From positions 124,001-188,000 of the forward strand of contig NZ_LGYZ01000067.1 in the NCBI RefSeq assembly GCF_001310275.1: DNA of 64,000 nt, read 5' to 3'. Source of the DNA: Nocardia arizonensis (GTDB taxonomy: Bacteria; Actinomycetota; Actinomycetes; Mycobacteriales; Mycobacteriaceae). Under the pieces are notes generated by a model. The model saw nothing but the letters and a program-made list of their open reading frames with translations, made no database searches and had not been told where the DNA came from. Positions within the stretch are counted from its first letter, which is position 1, and every line of letters begins with the position of its first letter. Of this stretch, positions 16,465-26,067 are shown piece by piece. Made by a program: the position numbers and the translations under genes.

Positions 16465-16487
16465 GGACTCGGCATTTCACCGAGTCC
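16465..16487 (+). terminator. Hairpin terminator after the PPE-like gene
   Basis: A perfect 8-bp stem, GGACTCGG and CCGAGTCC, with loop CATTTCA, 50 bases after the PPE-like stop. There is no strong T-run, which is usual for GC-rich actinobacterial terminators. Confidence 0.5.
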
Positions 16488-16597
16488 CCGGCGCAGTTCG
16501 CCTCCGACGTCCCGGTAACGACCGCCGAACCGATGTCGGTGACGCGGCGCCCGGTCGCCTATCCGATCACGCGCGCGGTGCGGTAGTCGACTTCGGC

Positions 16598-16628
16598 TTG
16601 ACCTGGAGCGCACTCCAGCTCATAGCGT
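16598..16628 (+). promoter_or_regulatory. MerR-type promoter with 19-bp spacer and central dyad
   Basis: A -35 TTGACC (16598-16603) and a -10 TAGCGT (16623-16628) are separated by 19 bp instead of 17, and the spacer carries the dyad CTGGAG-CGCA-CTCCAG (16603-16618). An overlong spacer around a dyad is the hallmark of promoters activated by MerR-family proteins through DNA distortion. Transcription would start near 16635, about 33 bases before the oxidoreductase ATG at 16668. The cognate regulator is unknown. Confidence 0.6.
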
Positions 16629-16667
16629 GGTGCCACACGGATGTGTCGACACAGGAGGAAAGCATCC

Positions 16668-17543
16668 ATGCAGCTCGGATTTCACATTCCGATCTTCGAT
16701 ATCGACGGCGGCACCGCGGCGATCGCCGGCGAACTCGCCCGAGTTGGACGGGCCGCCGAGGCCGCCGGGGCGACCTGGCTGTCGTTCATGGATCACTATT
16801 TCCAGATCGAGCCCACCGGCCTACCGGCCGAGGCGAATATGCTCGAGGGCTACTCCACCCTCGGCTACCTCGCCGCGCACACCTCCAGCATCGAGCTCGG
16901 TCTGCTCGTCACCGGCGTGACCTACCGGCATCCCGGTCTGCTCGCCAAGATCGTCACCACCCTGGACGTGCTCTCCGGCGGACGCGCGGCGCTCGGCATC
17001 GGCGCGGCCTGGTTCGAACGCGAACACCTCGGCCTCGGCGTGCCGTACCCGCCCATCTCCGAACGCTTCGAGCGGCTGGAGGAGGCGCTGCGCATCTGCA
17101 CGCAGATGTGGGATCCGAACGACAACGGGCCTTTCGAGGGCAAGCACTACCAGCTCGCCGAAACCCTCAACTCGCCGCAGCCCCTGCACCGCCCGAACAT
17201 CCTCATCGGCGGAGGCGGGGAACGCAAGACCCTGCGCCTGGTGGCCCGCTACGGCGACGCCTGCAATATCTTCGGCGTCTCACCCGCCGACGTCGAACAC
17301 AAACTCGACGTGCTGCGCCGTCACTGCGACGAGGCCGACCGCGACTTCGACACGTTGCGCATCACCATGATGGCCAACAACCCCCGCCCCACACCCGATA
17401 CCCGCGACGAATTCGTCCGCGCCATGGCCGATTACGCCGAACTGGGCGTACACCAGGTCATCGTCGTCCCCACCACCGGCAGCCCCGCCGCCTGGATCGA
17501 GGACATGGCGCCCGCCGTCGCCCAACTGGCCGACCTCGGCTGA
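16668..17543 (+). CDS. LLM-class F420-dependent oxidoreductase
   Basis: 291 residues of the luciferase-like monooxygenase superfamily: QLGFHIPIFD start, AGATWLSFMDHYFQ, LGLLVTGVTYRHPGLLAKI, and GIGAAWFEREHLGLG followed by RFERLEEALRIC, typical of F420-dependent actinobacterial members. These enzymes hydride-transfer from reduced F420 to ketones, enones or other electrophiles. ATG 16668 has AGGAGG 10-16 bases upstream. The MerR-type promoter upstream suggests induction by an electrophilic or toxic compound. Substrate not predictable. Confidence 0.88.
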   Translation: MQLGFHIPIFDIDGGTAAIAGELARVGRAAEAAGATWLSFMDHYFQIEPTGLPAEANMLEGYSTLGYLAAHTSSIELGLLVTGVTYRHPGLLAKIVTTLDVLSGGRAALGIGAAWFEREHLGLGVPYPPISERFERLEEALRICTQMWDPNDNGPFEGKHYQLAETLNSPQPLHRPNILIGGGGERKTLRLVARYGDACNIFGVSPADVEHKLDVLRRHCDEADRDFDTLRITMMANNPRPTPDTRDEFVRAMADYAELGVHQVIVVPTTGSPAAWIEDMAPAVAQLADLG

Positions 17544-17680
17544 CATCGCGTCGCTGCTCCCGCCGCGCCACGGAATCGACCGCGGCGCGGCGGCGGTCGC
17601 GAACGCGTACCCTCGTCGCACCGGGTTCCGCACGGGAACCGGATCGCCCTCGGCGCGATCGAATCGCGGCGGACCGGCGA

Positions 17681-18826
17681 CTACTGGACGCTGACCAGGT
17701 CGTCGGCGTGGATCACGGGGCGCTGCATGGTGTCGGGTAGTTCCCTGGTGGAGCGGCCGAGCATGCCCGCGAGTTCCGTGCTGTCGTATTCGACGACGCC
17801 ACGGGCGACCACGGAGTCGTCCGGCGCGACCAGATCGACCACGTCACCGCCGTGGAATCGGCCGCGCACCCCGACAATTCCGGCCGCGAGCAGCGACCGG
17901 CGGCGCTGGGCCACCGCGCGCACCGCCCCCTCGTCCAGGAGCACCGCGCCACGGCTGTCGGCGGCGTGACGAACCCAGAACTTCCTGGCCGACAGCCGAA
18001 CCGGTCGCGCGGCGAAGGCGGTGCCGACCTCGCCGCTCGCGAGGGCGACCGCGGCGTCGGCGGCGGCGGCCAACAGCACCGGCACGCCCGCGTCGGCCGC
18101 CAGCCGGGCGGCCGACAGTTTCGAGGCCATACCACCGGTGCCGAGCGCGCCGCCGGTGCCGGCGATGACCCCGTCCAGATCAGCGCTGCTGCGCACCTCG
18201 GGAATGAAGGCGGCCCCGCCTTTGCGCGGATCGCCGTCGTAGAGTCCGGCCACATCGGAGAGCAGCACCAGCGCGTCCGCGCCGACCAGATGCGCGACAA
18301 GGGCCGCGAGCCGGTCGTTGTCGCCGAAACGGATCTCCTCGGTGGCGACGGTGTCGTTCTCGTTCACCACCGCTACCGCCCCGAGCGCGCGCAATCGGTC
18401 CAGGGTGCGCTGGGCGTTGCGGTGATGTTCGCGCCGGGAGAAATCGTCGGCGCTCAGCAGCACCTGCCCCACCGTGCGCCCGTAGCGGGCGAAGGATGTG
18501 CCCCAGGCGTGCGCCAGCGCCAGCTGGCCGACACTGGCGGCCGCCTGTTTGGTCGCCAGATCCCGCGGTCGCGCCGACAGACCGAGGGGCGCGATGCCCG
18601 CCCCGATGGCGCCCGAGGACACCACCACAACATCCGCGCCCGCCCGCATCCTGGCCTCGACGGCGTCGGCGAGCCGGTCCAGCCGCGCGGTGTCGAGCCC
18701 GCCCTTCAGACTGGTCAGCGCCGACGAGCCGATCTTCACCACGACGCTGCGCGCGCCCGCGATGGCCGCGCGCGCCGGACTGATCTCGGCGGACGTCATA
18801 TCGGTCGACGAATTAATCTGGGTCAC
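17681..18826 (-). CDS. proB: Glutamate 5-kinase
   Basis: 381 residues. The amino-acid-kinase domain ([46 protein letters not shown]) phosphorylates L-glutamate in the first step of proline synthesis; a C-terminal PUA domain follows (about 290-375). GTG 18826 is preferred to ATG 18799 because GGGAG lies 8 bases before it and nothing resembles a ribosome site before the ATG. It is the last gene of the rplU-rpmA-obg-proB run, an order found in many actinobacteria, with 147 bases separating it from obg. Confidence 0.95.
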   Translation of the reverse strand: MTQINSSTDMTSAEISPARAAIAGARSVVVKIGSSALTSLKGGLDTARLDRLADAVEARMRAGADVVVVSSGAIGAGIAPLGLSARPRDLATKQAAASVGQLALAHAWGTSFARYGRTVGQVLLSADDFSRREHHRNAQRTLDRLRALGAVAVVNENDTVATEEIRFGDNDRLAALVAHLVGADALVLLSDVAGLYDGDPRKGGAAFIPEVRSSADLDGVIAGTGGALGTGGMASKLSAARLAADAGVPVLLAAAADAAVALASGEVGTAFAARPVRLSARKFWVRHAADSRGAVLLDEGAVRAVAQRRRSLLAAGIVGVRGRFHGGDVVDLVAPDDSVVARGVVEYDSTELAGMLGRSTRELPDTMQRPVIHADDLVSVQ

Positions 18827-18973
18827 AATACAACTCCCTGCACCACATCCGAACCGATCACCGGAGCCCCGCGCGGCTCGCGTTGCGCCGACACGACCTC
18901 CGGTTCGCCCGGCATCCGGTGCGCGCCACGGCCTCGATGCCACGCACGCGCCCGAATGCCGTGTGACACACGA

Positions 18974-20425
18974 CTATTCCTCGTCCTCGCGCACCAGACC
19001 GCGCCGCACGCGCGAAGCGTGCTTGCGTTCCGCGGCGCTGACCCGATCGTTGCGTTCCAGTCTGATATCGGTGCCGCGACCGGTGGGCACCCGGTCGATG
19101 CCCGCCGTGATCTGCGGTTCCCACTCGAAGGTGACATCGCCGATGGTCACCGGGGCGCCCGGTTCGGCGCCCAACCTGACCAGTTCGTCCTCCACGCCCA
19201 GCCGCGCCAGACGGTCCGCGAGATAGCCGACGGCCTCGTCGTTGTCGAACTGGGTCTGGTGCACCCACCGCTCAGGACGCGGACCGCGCACGATGAACCC
19301 GCCGGGCTCCTGCGGATCGGCGATCACACTGAAACCGGTCTCGTCCACCGCGATCGGGCGGATCACCTGACGCTTGGGCGCCGCCTTCGGATGGTCCTCC
19401 CGATACCGACGCACCATCTCGGCGAGCGCGAAGGTCAAGGGACGCAGGCCCGCCCGGCTCACCGCCGAGATCGCGAATACCGGCCAGCCGCGTTCGGTGA
19501 ATTCGGGGGTCACCATCTCGGCCAACTCGGCGGCATCGGGCAGATCGGTCTTGTTGAGGATGACCACGCGCGGGCGGTCGGCCAGATCGCCGAGTCCGGC
19601 CTCGCGCAGCGCGGGCTTGTATGCCGCGAGTTCGGCCTCGAGCGCGTCGACATCGGAGACCGGATCGCGTCCCGGCTCCAGCGTCGCGCAGTCGACCACG
19701 TGGGCGAGCACCGCGCAGCGTTCCAGATGGCGCAGGAAATCCAAGCCGAGACCGCGGCCCTCGCTGGCCCCGGGAATCAGCCCCGGCACATCGGCGACGG
19801 TGAAGGTGGTGTCGCCGCCTGCGACGACCCCGAGATTGGGCACCAGCGTGGTGAACGGATAGTCCGCGATCTTCGGCTTCGCCGCCGACAGCACCGAGAC
19901 CAGGGAGGATTTTCCGGCCGAGGGGAATCCGACCAGGCCGACATCGGCCACCGACTTCAGTTCGAGGACGAGATCACGTTCCTCGCCCTCTTCGCCGAGC
20001 AGCGCGAATCCGGGTGCCTTGCGCGCCTTCGAAGCCAGCGCCGCGTTCCCGAGTCCGCCGCGGCCGCCCCGCGCGGCGGTGAAGCTATTGCCCGCGCCGA
20101 CCAGGTCGGCCAGTATCTCGCCGTCGGTGTCGAGTACGACGGTGCCGTCGGGCACCTTCAGCAGCAGCGGGCCACCCTGCTTGCCGTCGCGGTTGCTGCC
20201 CTCGCCGGGTTTGCCGTTACCCGCCTTGGCGTGCGGGTGGAAGTGGAAGTCCAAGAGGGTGTGCACATTCGGGTCGACTTCGAGGACGACATCGCCCCCG
20301 TTGCCGCCATTGCCGCCGTCGGGCCCGCCGAGCGGCTTGAACTTCTCGCGATGCACCGAGGCGCAGCCGTGGCCGCCCTTACCCGCACGCACGTGAAGTA
20401 CGACACGGTCGATGAATTTGGACAT
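18974..20425 (-). CDS. obg: GTPase Obg/CgtA
   Basis: 483 residues in three domains: glycine-rich Obg fold (1-158, [18 protein letters not shown]), G domain with [16 protein letters not shown] and NKTD, and a C-terminal OCT domain (about 340-425) followed by a basic tail. Obg is an essential 50S-associated GTPase linking ribosome assembly to stress and growth control. ATG 20425 matches homologues; AAGGAGG lies about 12 bases upstream and abuts another in-frame ATG at 20437. It follows rpmA after a 146-base gap that contains a terminator hairpin. Confidence 0.96.
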   Translation of the reverse strand: MSKFIDRVVLHVRAGKGGHGCASVHREKFKPLGGPDGGNGGNGGDVVLEVDPNVHTLLDFHFHPHAKAGNGKPGEGSNRDGKQGGPLLLKVPDGTVVLDTDGEILADLVGAGNSFTAARGGRGGLGNAALASKARKAPGFALLGEEGEERDLVLELKSVADVGLVGFPSAGKSSLVSVLSAAKPKIADYPFTTLVPNLGVVAGGDTTFTVADVPGLIPGASEGRGLGLDFLRHLERCAVLAHVVDCATLEPGRDPVSDVDALEAELAAYKPALREAGLGDLADRPRVVILNKTDLPDAAELAEMVTPEFTERGWPVFAISAVSRAGLRPLTFALAEMVRRYREDHPKAAPKRQVIRPIAVDETGFSVIADPQEPGGFIVRGPRPERWVHQTQFDNDEAVGYLADRLARLGVEDELVRLGAEPGAPVTIGDVTFEWEPQITAGIDRVPTGRGTDIRLERNDRVSAAERKHASRVRRGLVREDEE

Positions 20426-20516
20426 GCGCCGAATCATCCTCCTTCTCGGTTTCGCGCTCCGCGAGGCGGGCGGGGCGGGTACGCGGGTCGAACGGTGCGT
20501 GTGCGAACACGAAAAC

Positions 20517-20542
20517 GGGCCAGGGTCCTGCGACCCTGACCC
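20517..20542 (-). terminator. Intrinsic terminator after rpmA
   Basis: On the minus strand an 11-bp stem with one mismatch (GGGTCAGGGTC and GACCCTGGCCC, loop GCAG) is followed by GTTTTC. It lies 30 bases after the rpmA stop and would end or attenuate the rplU-rpmA transcript before obg. Confidence 0.65.
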
Positions 20543-20571
20543 GCTCTACGCTGTCGAAGTGATTCAGGCGG

Positions 20572-20838
20572 TCAGGCCTGAACCGGTTCGGGAACAACGA
20601 TGTTGATGGTCTTGCGTCCACGCTTGACGCCGAACTCGACCGCGCCCGCCGCGAGGGCGAACAGGGTGTCGTCACCGCCACGGCCGACGTTCACGCCGGG
20701 GTGGAAGTGGGTGCCGCGCTGACGAACCAGGATCTCGCCGGCCTTGACCGACTGACCGCCGAAGCGCTTGACGCCGAGTCGCTGGGCGTTGGAATCGCGA
20801 CCGTTCCGCGAGCTGGACGCGCCCTTCTTGTGTGCCAT
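20572..20838 (-). CDS. rpmA: 50S ribosomal protein L27
   Basis: 88 residues, full length, starting [20 protein letters not shown], the N-terminus that reaches the peptidyl-transferase centre. No N-terminal cleavage extension of the Firmicute type is present. It follows rplU by 21 bases and clearly shares its transcript. ATG 20838 has GGAGAAAC upstream. Confidence 0.98.
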   Translation of the reverse strand: MAHKKGASSSRNGRDSNAQRLGVKRFGGQSVKAGEILVRQRGTHFHPGVNVGRGGDDTLFALAAGAVEFGVKRGRKTINIVVPEPVQA

Positions 20839-20859
20839 AGCAGTTTCTCCTCGGATGCC

Positions 20860-21171
20860 TTACTTGATGCCGGTGACCTTGAGGACCGTCAGCGGCTGAC
20901 GGTGACCCTGACGCTTGTGGTAGCCGGTCTTGTTCTTGAACTTGTGGATGCGGATCTTCGGACCCTTGGTCTGCTCGACGACCTCGGCCGCCACGGATAC
21001 CTTGGCCAGCGCGGCCGCATCGGTGGTCAGTTCGGCGCCGTTCACCACGAGAACCGGGGACAGGGCCACGGACGCGCCGGGCTCACCCTCGATCTTCTCG
21101 ACCTTCACCAGGTCACCGACCGCGACCTTGTACTGCTTTCCGCCGGTCTTGACGATCGCGTACGTTGCCAT
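20860..21171 (-). CDS. rplU: 50S ribosomal protein L21
   Basis: 103 residues of standard L21 ([20 protein letters not shown] to the [15 protein letters not shown]-binding end). It binds 23S rRNA domain V/20S interface region in the large subunit. ATG 21171 is preceded by GGAGGAAG. It is the promoter-proximal gene of rplU-rpmA, and its leader carries an 11-bp perfect hairpin (21208-21234). Confidence 0.98.
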   Translation of the reverse strand: MATYAIVKTGGKQYKVAVGDLVKVEKIEGEPGASVALSPVLVVNGAELTTDAAALAKVSVAAEVVEQTKGPKIRIHKFKNKTGYHKRQGHRQPLTVLKVTGIK

Positions 21172-21207
21172 CGGTCGGCTTCCTCCACTCGATGTCTACT
21201 CGTGCTT

Positions 21208-21234
21208 GGTCACGTCGCGGGTTGCGACGTGACC
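21208..21234 (-). promoter_or_regulatory. Hairpin in the rplU leader
   Basis: A perfect 11-bp inverted repeat, GGTCACGTCGC and GCGACGTGACC with a 5-base loop, sits 37 bases upstream of rplU in the mRNA sense. No T-run follows, so it is not a terminator. A ribosomal-protein autoregulatory leader or an mRNA-stability element is the likely role. Confidence 0.5.
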
Positions 21235-21347
21235 TTACCCTGACTGAATTACTGTCTTGGCTGGTTGCTGCGACTGGGGGCATCAAGTAGTGCCCATCGC
21301 CAGGCAGCGACCGTCCAAGGCTACCAGACCCCTACTCCACAACCCAA

Positions 21348-21385
21348 TTCGCTGCTCGGCGGCTATCCGGCTACCGAGCAGCGAA
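21348..21385 (-). terminator. Strong terminator hairpin after the RNase E gene
   Basis: A perfect 12-bp stem (TTCGCTGCTCGG and CCGAGCAGCGAA, 14-base loop) begins 17 bases after the RNase E stop codon. The minus-strand tail TTGGGTTGTGG is moderately T-rich. It separates rne from rplU. Confidence 0.7.
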
Positions 21386-21401
21386 CCGGGGTTGCGGTCA
21401 C

Positions 21402-24400
21402 TCAGTCCTCGACCGGCGGACCCGCCGGACGCCCGACGGCCCGGCGGCGCGGCCTGCGCGTCACCAGTTCGGCGGGCACCGGCTCGTCGAAGTCGACGAC
21501 CGGCGCGGACGGCTGATCGTCGCCCGACACCACGAACACCGCAGCGCTGCTGTCCGCGGCCGTCACCGTTGCCGAACGCGCCACCCTGCGGCGTCGCGCG
21601 GGCCTGGCCGCCTCGACGCCATTGCTCGCGGCAGCCGCCGCCACGGCCTCGGGTTCCTCGGCCCGCGCGGCGATATCGACCCGCGCGCCACCGTCGGTCC
21701 CTGCCTCCGCCGCATCGGCGGTGTCGGTGATGACGACCGCGGTCGTACCGGAACTCAGCGCATCCGCGGCAATCTCGGCGACCACCGTGTCCTCGGCCTC
21801 CGCCGGGACCCGGACGACCCGCGCCCCGGCCTCGGTGTCACCGGACTCCGGCGACCGCGGCGCGAGCACGGAATCCACGGTCTCCGCGACGGATTCGACC
21901 ACCGCCGACTCCACCGTGGCCGCCTCGTCGGCGGCGGCGAGATCCTCGTCGGTGTGCTGGTGCGCGGCCATCGCCAATGCCACCGGATGGGCCCGCTTCA
22001 CGGCCGCGTCGTCCTCGGTCGGTTCCGGGGCGGGCGCGGTGCCGTTGCTCGCGGATGCGGTCGCTGTCACGGGCGCGGGCGCGGGCGCGGGCTGGGCGGC
22101 GCTCTTGTCCCGGCCGCGCCGCCTGCGCGTACCCGGCTCCTTGCGGCTGCCGTCCTCCGAAGCGGTCGGTTCCACCGGGTAGGCGTGCACGACGATGCCG
22201 CGCCCGTGGCAGTGCTCACAGGTGCTGGAGAACGCCTCGACCAGTCCGGTGCCCAGCTTCTTGCGTGTCATCTGGACCAAGCCCAGCGAGGTCACCTCTG
22301 AGACCTGGTGGCGGGTACGGTCGCGGCCGAGCGCCTCGGTGAGGCGGCGCAGCACCAGATCCCGGTTCGACTCGAGCACCATGTCGATGAAGTCGACGAC
22401 GATCATGCCGCCGATATCGCGCAATCGCATCTGGCGCACGATCTCCTCGGCCGCCTCCAGGTTGTTCCTGGTGACCGTCTCCTCCAGATTGCTGCCGCCC
22501 GCACCGGTGAACTTCCCGGTGTTGACGTCGATGACCGTCATGGCTTCGGTGCGGTCGATGACAAGGGTGCCGCCCGAGGGCAGCCACACCTTGCGGTCGA
22601 GCGCCTTGGCCAGCTGTTCGTCGATGCGGTAGGTCTCGAAGACGTCCGCACCGCCGCTGTCGTGGCGGGAAACACGCGCGAGCAGATCCGGCGCAACGGT
22701 GCCGATGTACTTCTCGACCGTGCTCCAGGCCCGCTCGCCCTCGATGACGAGTCGGGAGAAGTCCTCGTTGAACAGGTCGCGGATGACCTTGACCAGCAGA
22801 TCCGGTTCCTCGTAGAGGCTCTTGGGCGCGCCGTTCTCCTTGGCGGCCTGCTCCTCGATGGTGCGCCAGGTGGCCTGGAGCCGTTCCACGTCGCGGGCCA
22901 ATTCGGCCTCGGCAACGCCCTCGGAGGCGGTGCGGATGATCACGCCCGCGTCGGCGGGCACGATATCGCGCAGTATCTCCTTGAGACGTTTGCGCTCGGT
23001 ATCGGGCAGCTTGCGGCTGATACCGGTGGAGGTGCCGCCCGGCACGTACACCAGGAAGCGCCCGGCCAGGCTGATCTGAGTGGTCAGTCGCGCGCCCTTG
23101 TGCCCGACCGGATCCTTGGAGACCTGGACCAGCACCTGATCGCCGGGCCGGAGCGCCTGCTCGATCTTGCGTTCCTTGCCGCCGAGTCCGGCGGCCTCCC
23201 AGTTCACCTCACCCGCGTACAGCACGCCGTTACGGCCGCGGCCGATATCGACGAAGGCGGCCTCCATGCTCGGCAGCACGTTCTGCACGCGACCGAGGTA
23301 GACGTTGCCCACCATCGACGCCGATCCGGTGCTGGTGACGAAGTGCTCGACCAGGATGTTGTCCTCCAGCACCGCGACCTGGGTGGCGGTGGGGTGGTCC
23401 GGGACGGTCTTCTCACGCACGACCATCACGCGGTCGACCGACTCGCGCCGGGCCAGGAACTCCGACTCGGTGAGGATCGGCGGGCGGCGGCGGCCGGCCT
23501 CGCGGCCGTCGCGGCGGCGCTGACGCTTGGCCTCGAGCCGGGTGGATCCGGTGATGCCCTGCACCTCGTCGGCGCCCGCGCGGCCGCGGCTCTTGTTCCT
23601 CGGTTCGCGCTCGTGCACGACGGTGTTGGGCGGATCGTCCTCGGCGGCGGCCTCGGACTCCGAACCCTCGCCCGCGACCTTGCGGCGGCGGCGACGACGC
23701 CTGCGACGGCTTGACCCCTCCGGCGCGGTCGACTCGTCCTCGTCCTCACCGTCGTCGGCATTCGACTCGTCGGACTCCGCGGACTCGGCCGTCTCGCCGT
23801 CCTCTTCGTGCTCGGCGTAGGTGTGATCTTCGTCGCTCTCACCCTCGCCATCGGCGTGTTGTTCGCCGCGCCCCCGGCCGCGACCGCGCCTGCCCCGGCG
23901 GCGACGGCGCGGCTGACCGTCCACGTCACCGGACTGCTCGGCCGAATCGTCGTCGGAGGTCTCGGTGTCGTCCTCGGACTCGATCTCGGGCTCGACCCGG
24001 GCCTCCTCGACCCGGGCCTCCTCGACCCGGGCCTCCTCGACCCGGGCCTCCTCGGCCCGGCGCGCCTCGCGCTCGGCACGGCGCTGTTTGCGCACTTCCT
24101 CGACGGCCGTGGCATCCGGCGGGAGAAACAGCGGCGCGGCCACCGCGGACTCGAACACCACGGGCACCGCGGCCTGCGGCTCCTCGGTGACGGCATGCGT
24201 GAACAGCCGCACCGGCGACTGCGGGGCCGGTGGGGGTTCGGCCACGCCCGCGTGGACGGAATCCGAGGACGAGAAGATCAGCCCCGGCTGGGAAGTGGGC
24301 TCGGGCTCGGGCTCGGCGACCGGCGCCGCCACGGACGCGGTGTCCTCGGCAGCAGGCGCACCCGCGGTGGCGGGCTGGGATGCGGCGTCGGCGCCTTCCG

Positions 24401-24608
24401 CGGTGCCGAGCGCGTCGCGCACCGATTCGGCGACCGCCCGATCCACGTTCGACTGCGCGCTGCGCGCGTCGGCTCCCAATTCGGTCAGCTTGGCCAGGAT
24501 TCGCTTGCTCGTCACTCCCAGCCGCTTGGCAAGCGCGTGAACTCGGATTCGCTCCGGCAATTGATCGGCATCCTGTGATGTTGTTTCCGGCGGCTCTTGA
24601 TCGGCCAC
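21402..24608 (-). CDS. rne: Ribonuclease E/G
   Basis: 1068 residues. The conserved catalytic core is in the middle: S1-type RNA binding (NVYLGRVQNVLPSMEAAFVD), TVIDVNTGKFTG and MIVVDFIDMV with the metal-binding aspartates, and the CEHCHGRG zinc-link. It is flanked by long disordered acidic and Arg-rich regions, the actinobacterial layout. Residues about 20-66 (RVHALAKRLGVTSKRILAKL) resemble the IF2 N-terminal domain. Residues about 190-205 encode tandem EEARV repeats. RNase E initiates mRNA decay and rRNA/tRNA maturation. GTG 24608 has GAGGAG 6 bases upstream. It stands alone between ndk and rplU. Confidence 0.93.
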   Translation of the reverse strand: MADQEPPETTSQDADQLPERIRVHALAKRLGVTSKRILAKLTELGADARSAQSNVDRAVAESVRDALGTAEGADAASQPATAGAPAAEDTASVAAPVAEPEPEPTSQPGLIFSSSDSVHAGVAEPPPAPQSPVRLFTHAVTEEPQAAVPVVFESAVAAPLFLPPDATAVEEVRKQRRAEREARRAEEARVEEARVEEARVEEARVEPEIESEDDTETSDDDSAEQSGDVDGQPRRRRRGRRGRGRGRGEQHADGEGESDEDHTYAEHEEDGETAESAESDESNADDGEDEDESTAPEGSSRRRRRRRRRKVAGEGSESEAAAEDDPPNTVVHEREPRNKSRGRAGADEVQGITGSTRLEAKRQRRRDGREAGRRRPPILTESEFLARRESVDRVMVVREKTVPDHPTATQVAVLEDNILVEHFVTSTGSASMVGNVYLGRVQNVLPSMEAAFVDIGRGRNGVLYAGEVNWEAAGLGGKERKIEQALRPGDQVLVQVSKDPVGHKGARLTTQISLAGRFLVYVPGGTSTGISRKLPDTERKRLKEILRDIVPADAGVIIRTASEGVAEAELARDVERLQATWRTIEEQAAKENGAPKSLYEEPDLLVKVIRDLFNEDFSRLVIEGERAWSTVEKYIGTVAPDLLARVSRHDSGGADVFETYRIDEQLAKALDRKVWLPSGGTLVIDRTEAMTVIDVNTGKFTGAGGSNLEETVTRNNLEAAEEIVRQMRLRDIGGMIVVDFIDMVLESNRDLVLRRLTEALGRDRTRHQVSEVTSLGLVQMTRKKLGTGLVEAFSSTCEHCHGRGIVVHAYPVEPTASEDGSRKEPGTRRRRGRDKSAAQPAPAPAPVTATASASNGTAPAPEPTEDDAAVKRAHPVALAMAAHQHTDEDLAAADEAATVESAVVESVAETVDSVLAPRSPESGDTEAGARVVRVPAEAEDTVVAEIAADALSSGTTAVVITDTADAAEAGTDGGARVDIAARAEEPEAVAAAAASNGVEAARPARRRRVARSATVTAADSSAAVFVVSGDDQPSAPVVDFDEPVPAELVTRRPRRRAVGRPAGPPVED
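24001..24060 (-). repeat. 15-bp tandem repeat inside rne
   Basis: Four head-to-tail copies of GCCTCCTCGACCCGG (last copy slightly changed), in frame, encoding ARVEE repeats in the disordered N-terminal arm. Copy number is likely to vary between strains. Confidence 0.85.
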
Positions 24609-25129
24609 GAAGTCTCCTCGGGCCCCCGGGCGCGTCCCTCCCGGTACGGAGTGACGCGGCCAACGCGAGGGCGCTGTCCGTACACCTCACGCCCGCGGCG
24701 CAAGGTCTTGTGGTCTCGCGTCGCGCACCCGGTCGATACCCTGTTATCTCGTCCTTCGGGCCCAACTGGTCACGCGGCGCCTGGCTGTTGGCTGAACTCC
24801 TCGGATCGAGCGCCTCATCCAGCGTGCCGACGCGGGCATCCGCGCCCCCGAAAGCGGGCGCCGATATCCGTGGCAGCGATGATCGGCATCGAACCGCGGT
24901 GTCATCCGGTTGCCTCGGTAACCCGATAGTCCGCGTACCTGCGCGAACAGTCGGAACCGTTGGTAACCATCCCCAGTATCCCACATCGTGCGCCGACGAT
25001 TCTCCATCGGCACTCGACGAGACCTCGGCTGCGTCTCGGCGCGGACTCGCTCGCGCGGGATCGGGCAGCGGCCCTGCCACGGCCGAATCCGTCCTGTCAA
25101 GGGTCGGCCGGGACGGGAGCGGAACGAGG
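24609..25129 (-). other. Long non-coding leader upstream of rne
   Basis: 521 bases without a supportable gene between ndk and rne. Long structured 5-prime leaders are typical of RNase E genes, where the enzyme degrades its own message. A TTGACA hexamer on the minus strand (25094-25099) and a GATACT hexamer near 24974 could belong to promoters, but spacing does not allow a firm call. GAGGAG at the right end is the ribosome site. Confidence 0.4.
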
Positions 25130-25546
25130 TCAGGCGGGGAATTCCGGGAACCAGAGGGTGATCTCGCGCTTGGCGGATTCGGGGGAATCGGAGCCGTGGA
25201 CGAGGTTGAACTGGGTCTCGAGGCCGAAGTCGCCGCGGATGGAGCCGGGGACGGCCTTCTCGACCGGATCGGTGCCGCCCGCGATCTGGCGGAAGGCGGC
25301 GATGGCGCGCGGCCCCTCGAGGACGGCGGCGACGACGGGGCCGGAGGTGATGAACTCGATCAGGGAACCGAAGAACGGCTTCTCGACATGTTCGGCGTAG
25401 TGCTCGGCGGCCAACTGTTCGGAAACCTGCTTCAGCTCGAGGGCGGCGATCTTCAGGCCCTTGCGCTCGATGCGGGCCAGCACCTCGCCGACCAGTCCGC
25501 GGGCCACGCCGTCGGGCTTGATGAGTACCAACGTCTGCTCAGTCAC
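25130..25546 (-). CDS. ndk: Nucleoside diphosphate kinase
   Basis: 138 residues, the usual length: [25 protein letters not shown], and [12 protein letters not shown] with the phosphohistidine. It equilibrates (d)NTP pools using ATP. GTG 25546 is chosen because a TAGGCT -10 lies exactly 7 bases upstream, implying a leaderless message, and homologues begin [13 protein letters not shown] second, extended NDK-like gene occurs at 5419-6324. Confidence 0.97.
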   Translation of the reverse strand: MTEQTLVLIKPDGVARGLVGEVLARIERKGLKIAALELKQVSEQLAAEHYAEHVEKPFFGSLIEFITSGPVVAAVLEGPRAIAAFRQIAGGTDPVEKAVPGSIRGDFGLETQFNLVHGSDSPESAKREITLWFPEFPA

Positions 25547-25553
25547 GGCGCAC

Positions 25554-25559
25554 AGCCTA
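25554..25559 (-). promoter_or_regulatory. Leaderless -10 element of ndk
   Basis: TAGGCT on the minus strand, 7 bases before the GTG start; no Shine-Dalgarno precedes the start. This is the geometry of leaderless actinobacterial transcripts, whose first base is the start codon. Confidence 0.5.
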
Positions 25560-25625
25560 TCGGGCACCCCCGCCGGGTACGAACCAGAGCCCGCGGTCCG
25601 GGCCGGACACGCCGTGCGGCCCCGG

Positions 25626-26039
25626 CTACTCGCGCGGATCGACCCGCTGGCTCGGCAGCAGTCCGGCGTCCATGCGCCTGCGCACGTCGTGGCGCAGCAC
25701 CAGGATGAAGCCCCATACGACGGCGAAGACGACGCCGATGATGCCGATCGAGAGGTGGATGAACGCGCCGAGGATCAGCAGCACCTGCAAGCCCAGATCG
25801 AACGACAGCGCCCACGACCGGCCCTGCATACCCGCGCCGAGCACCATGACCAGCGCCAATGCCACCAGATAACAACCGGACAGCCAGGTGATCCCGCCGC
25901 CGACATCGGCGACCACCGGCAGCGCGAGCAGCACCACGATGGCCTCGAGGACCAGGGTGCCCGCCATCACACCGCGCAGGCCCTTCCACGGATCGGGGAC
26001 CTGGGGACGTGGCGGCTGCTCGTCGGGCCGATCGGTCAT
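25626..26039 (-). CDS. DUF4233 integral membrane protein
   Basis: 137 residues with about four hydrophobic segments ([62 protein letters not shown]) and a basic C-terminus with VRRRMDAG. This family is conserved in actinobacteria between folC and ndk, exactly as here, but has no assigned function. ATG 26039 has AAGGAA about 7 bases upstream. It starts 28 bases after folC ends and is probably in the valS-folC transcript. Confidence 0.85.
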   Translation of the reverse strand: MTDRPDEQPPRPQVPDPWKGLRGVMAGTLVLEAIVVLLALPVVADVGGGITWLSGCYLVALALVMVLGAGMQGRSWALSFDLGLQVLLILGAFIHLSIGIIGVVFAVVWGFILVLRHDVRRRMDAGLLPSQRVDPRE

Positions 26040-26067
26040 GCTCGGTTCCTTTCCGCCGCGGCGGGAC

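Noticed and set aside
17621..17642. Terminator between the LLM oxidoreductase and proB
   Set aside because: Only a 6-bp GGTTCC/GGAACC pairing with mismatched flanks and no T-run.
17852..20539. An 895-codon plus-strand open frame across proB and obg
   Set aside because: It spans two well-supported minus-strand genes and lacks motifs; the usual antisense open frame in GC-rich DNA. The same applies to 8038-10575 and 28098-30350.
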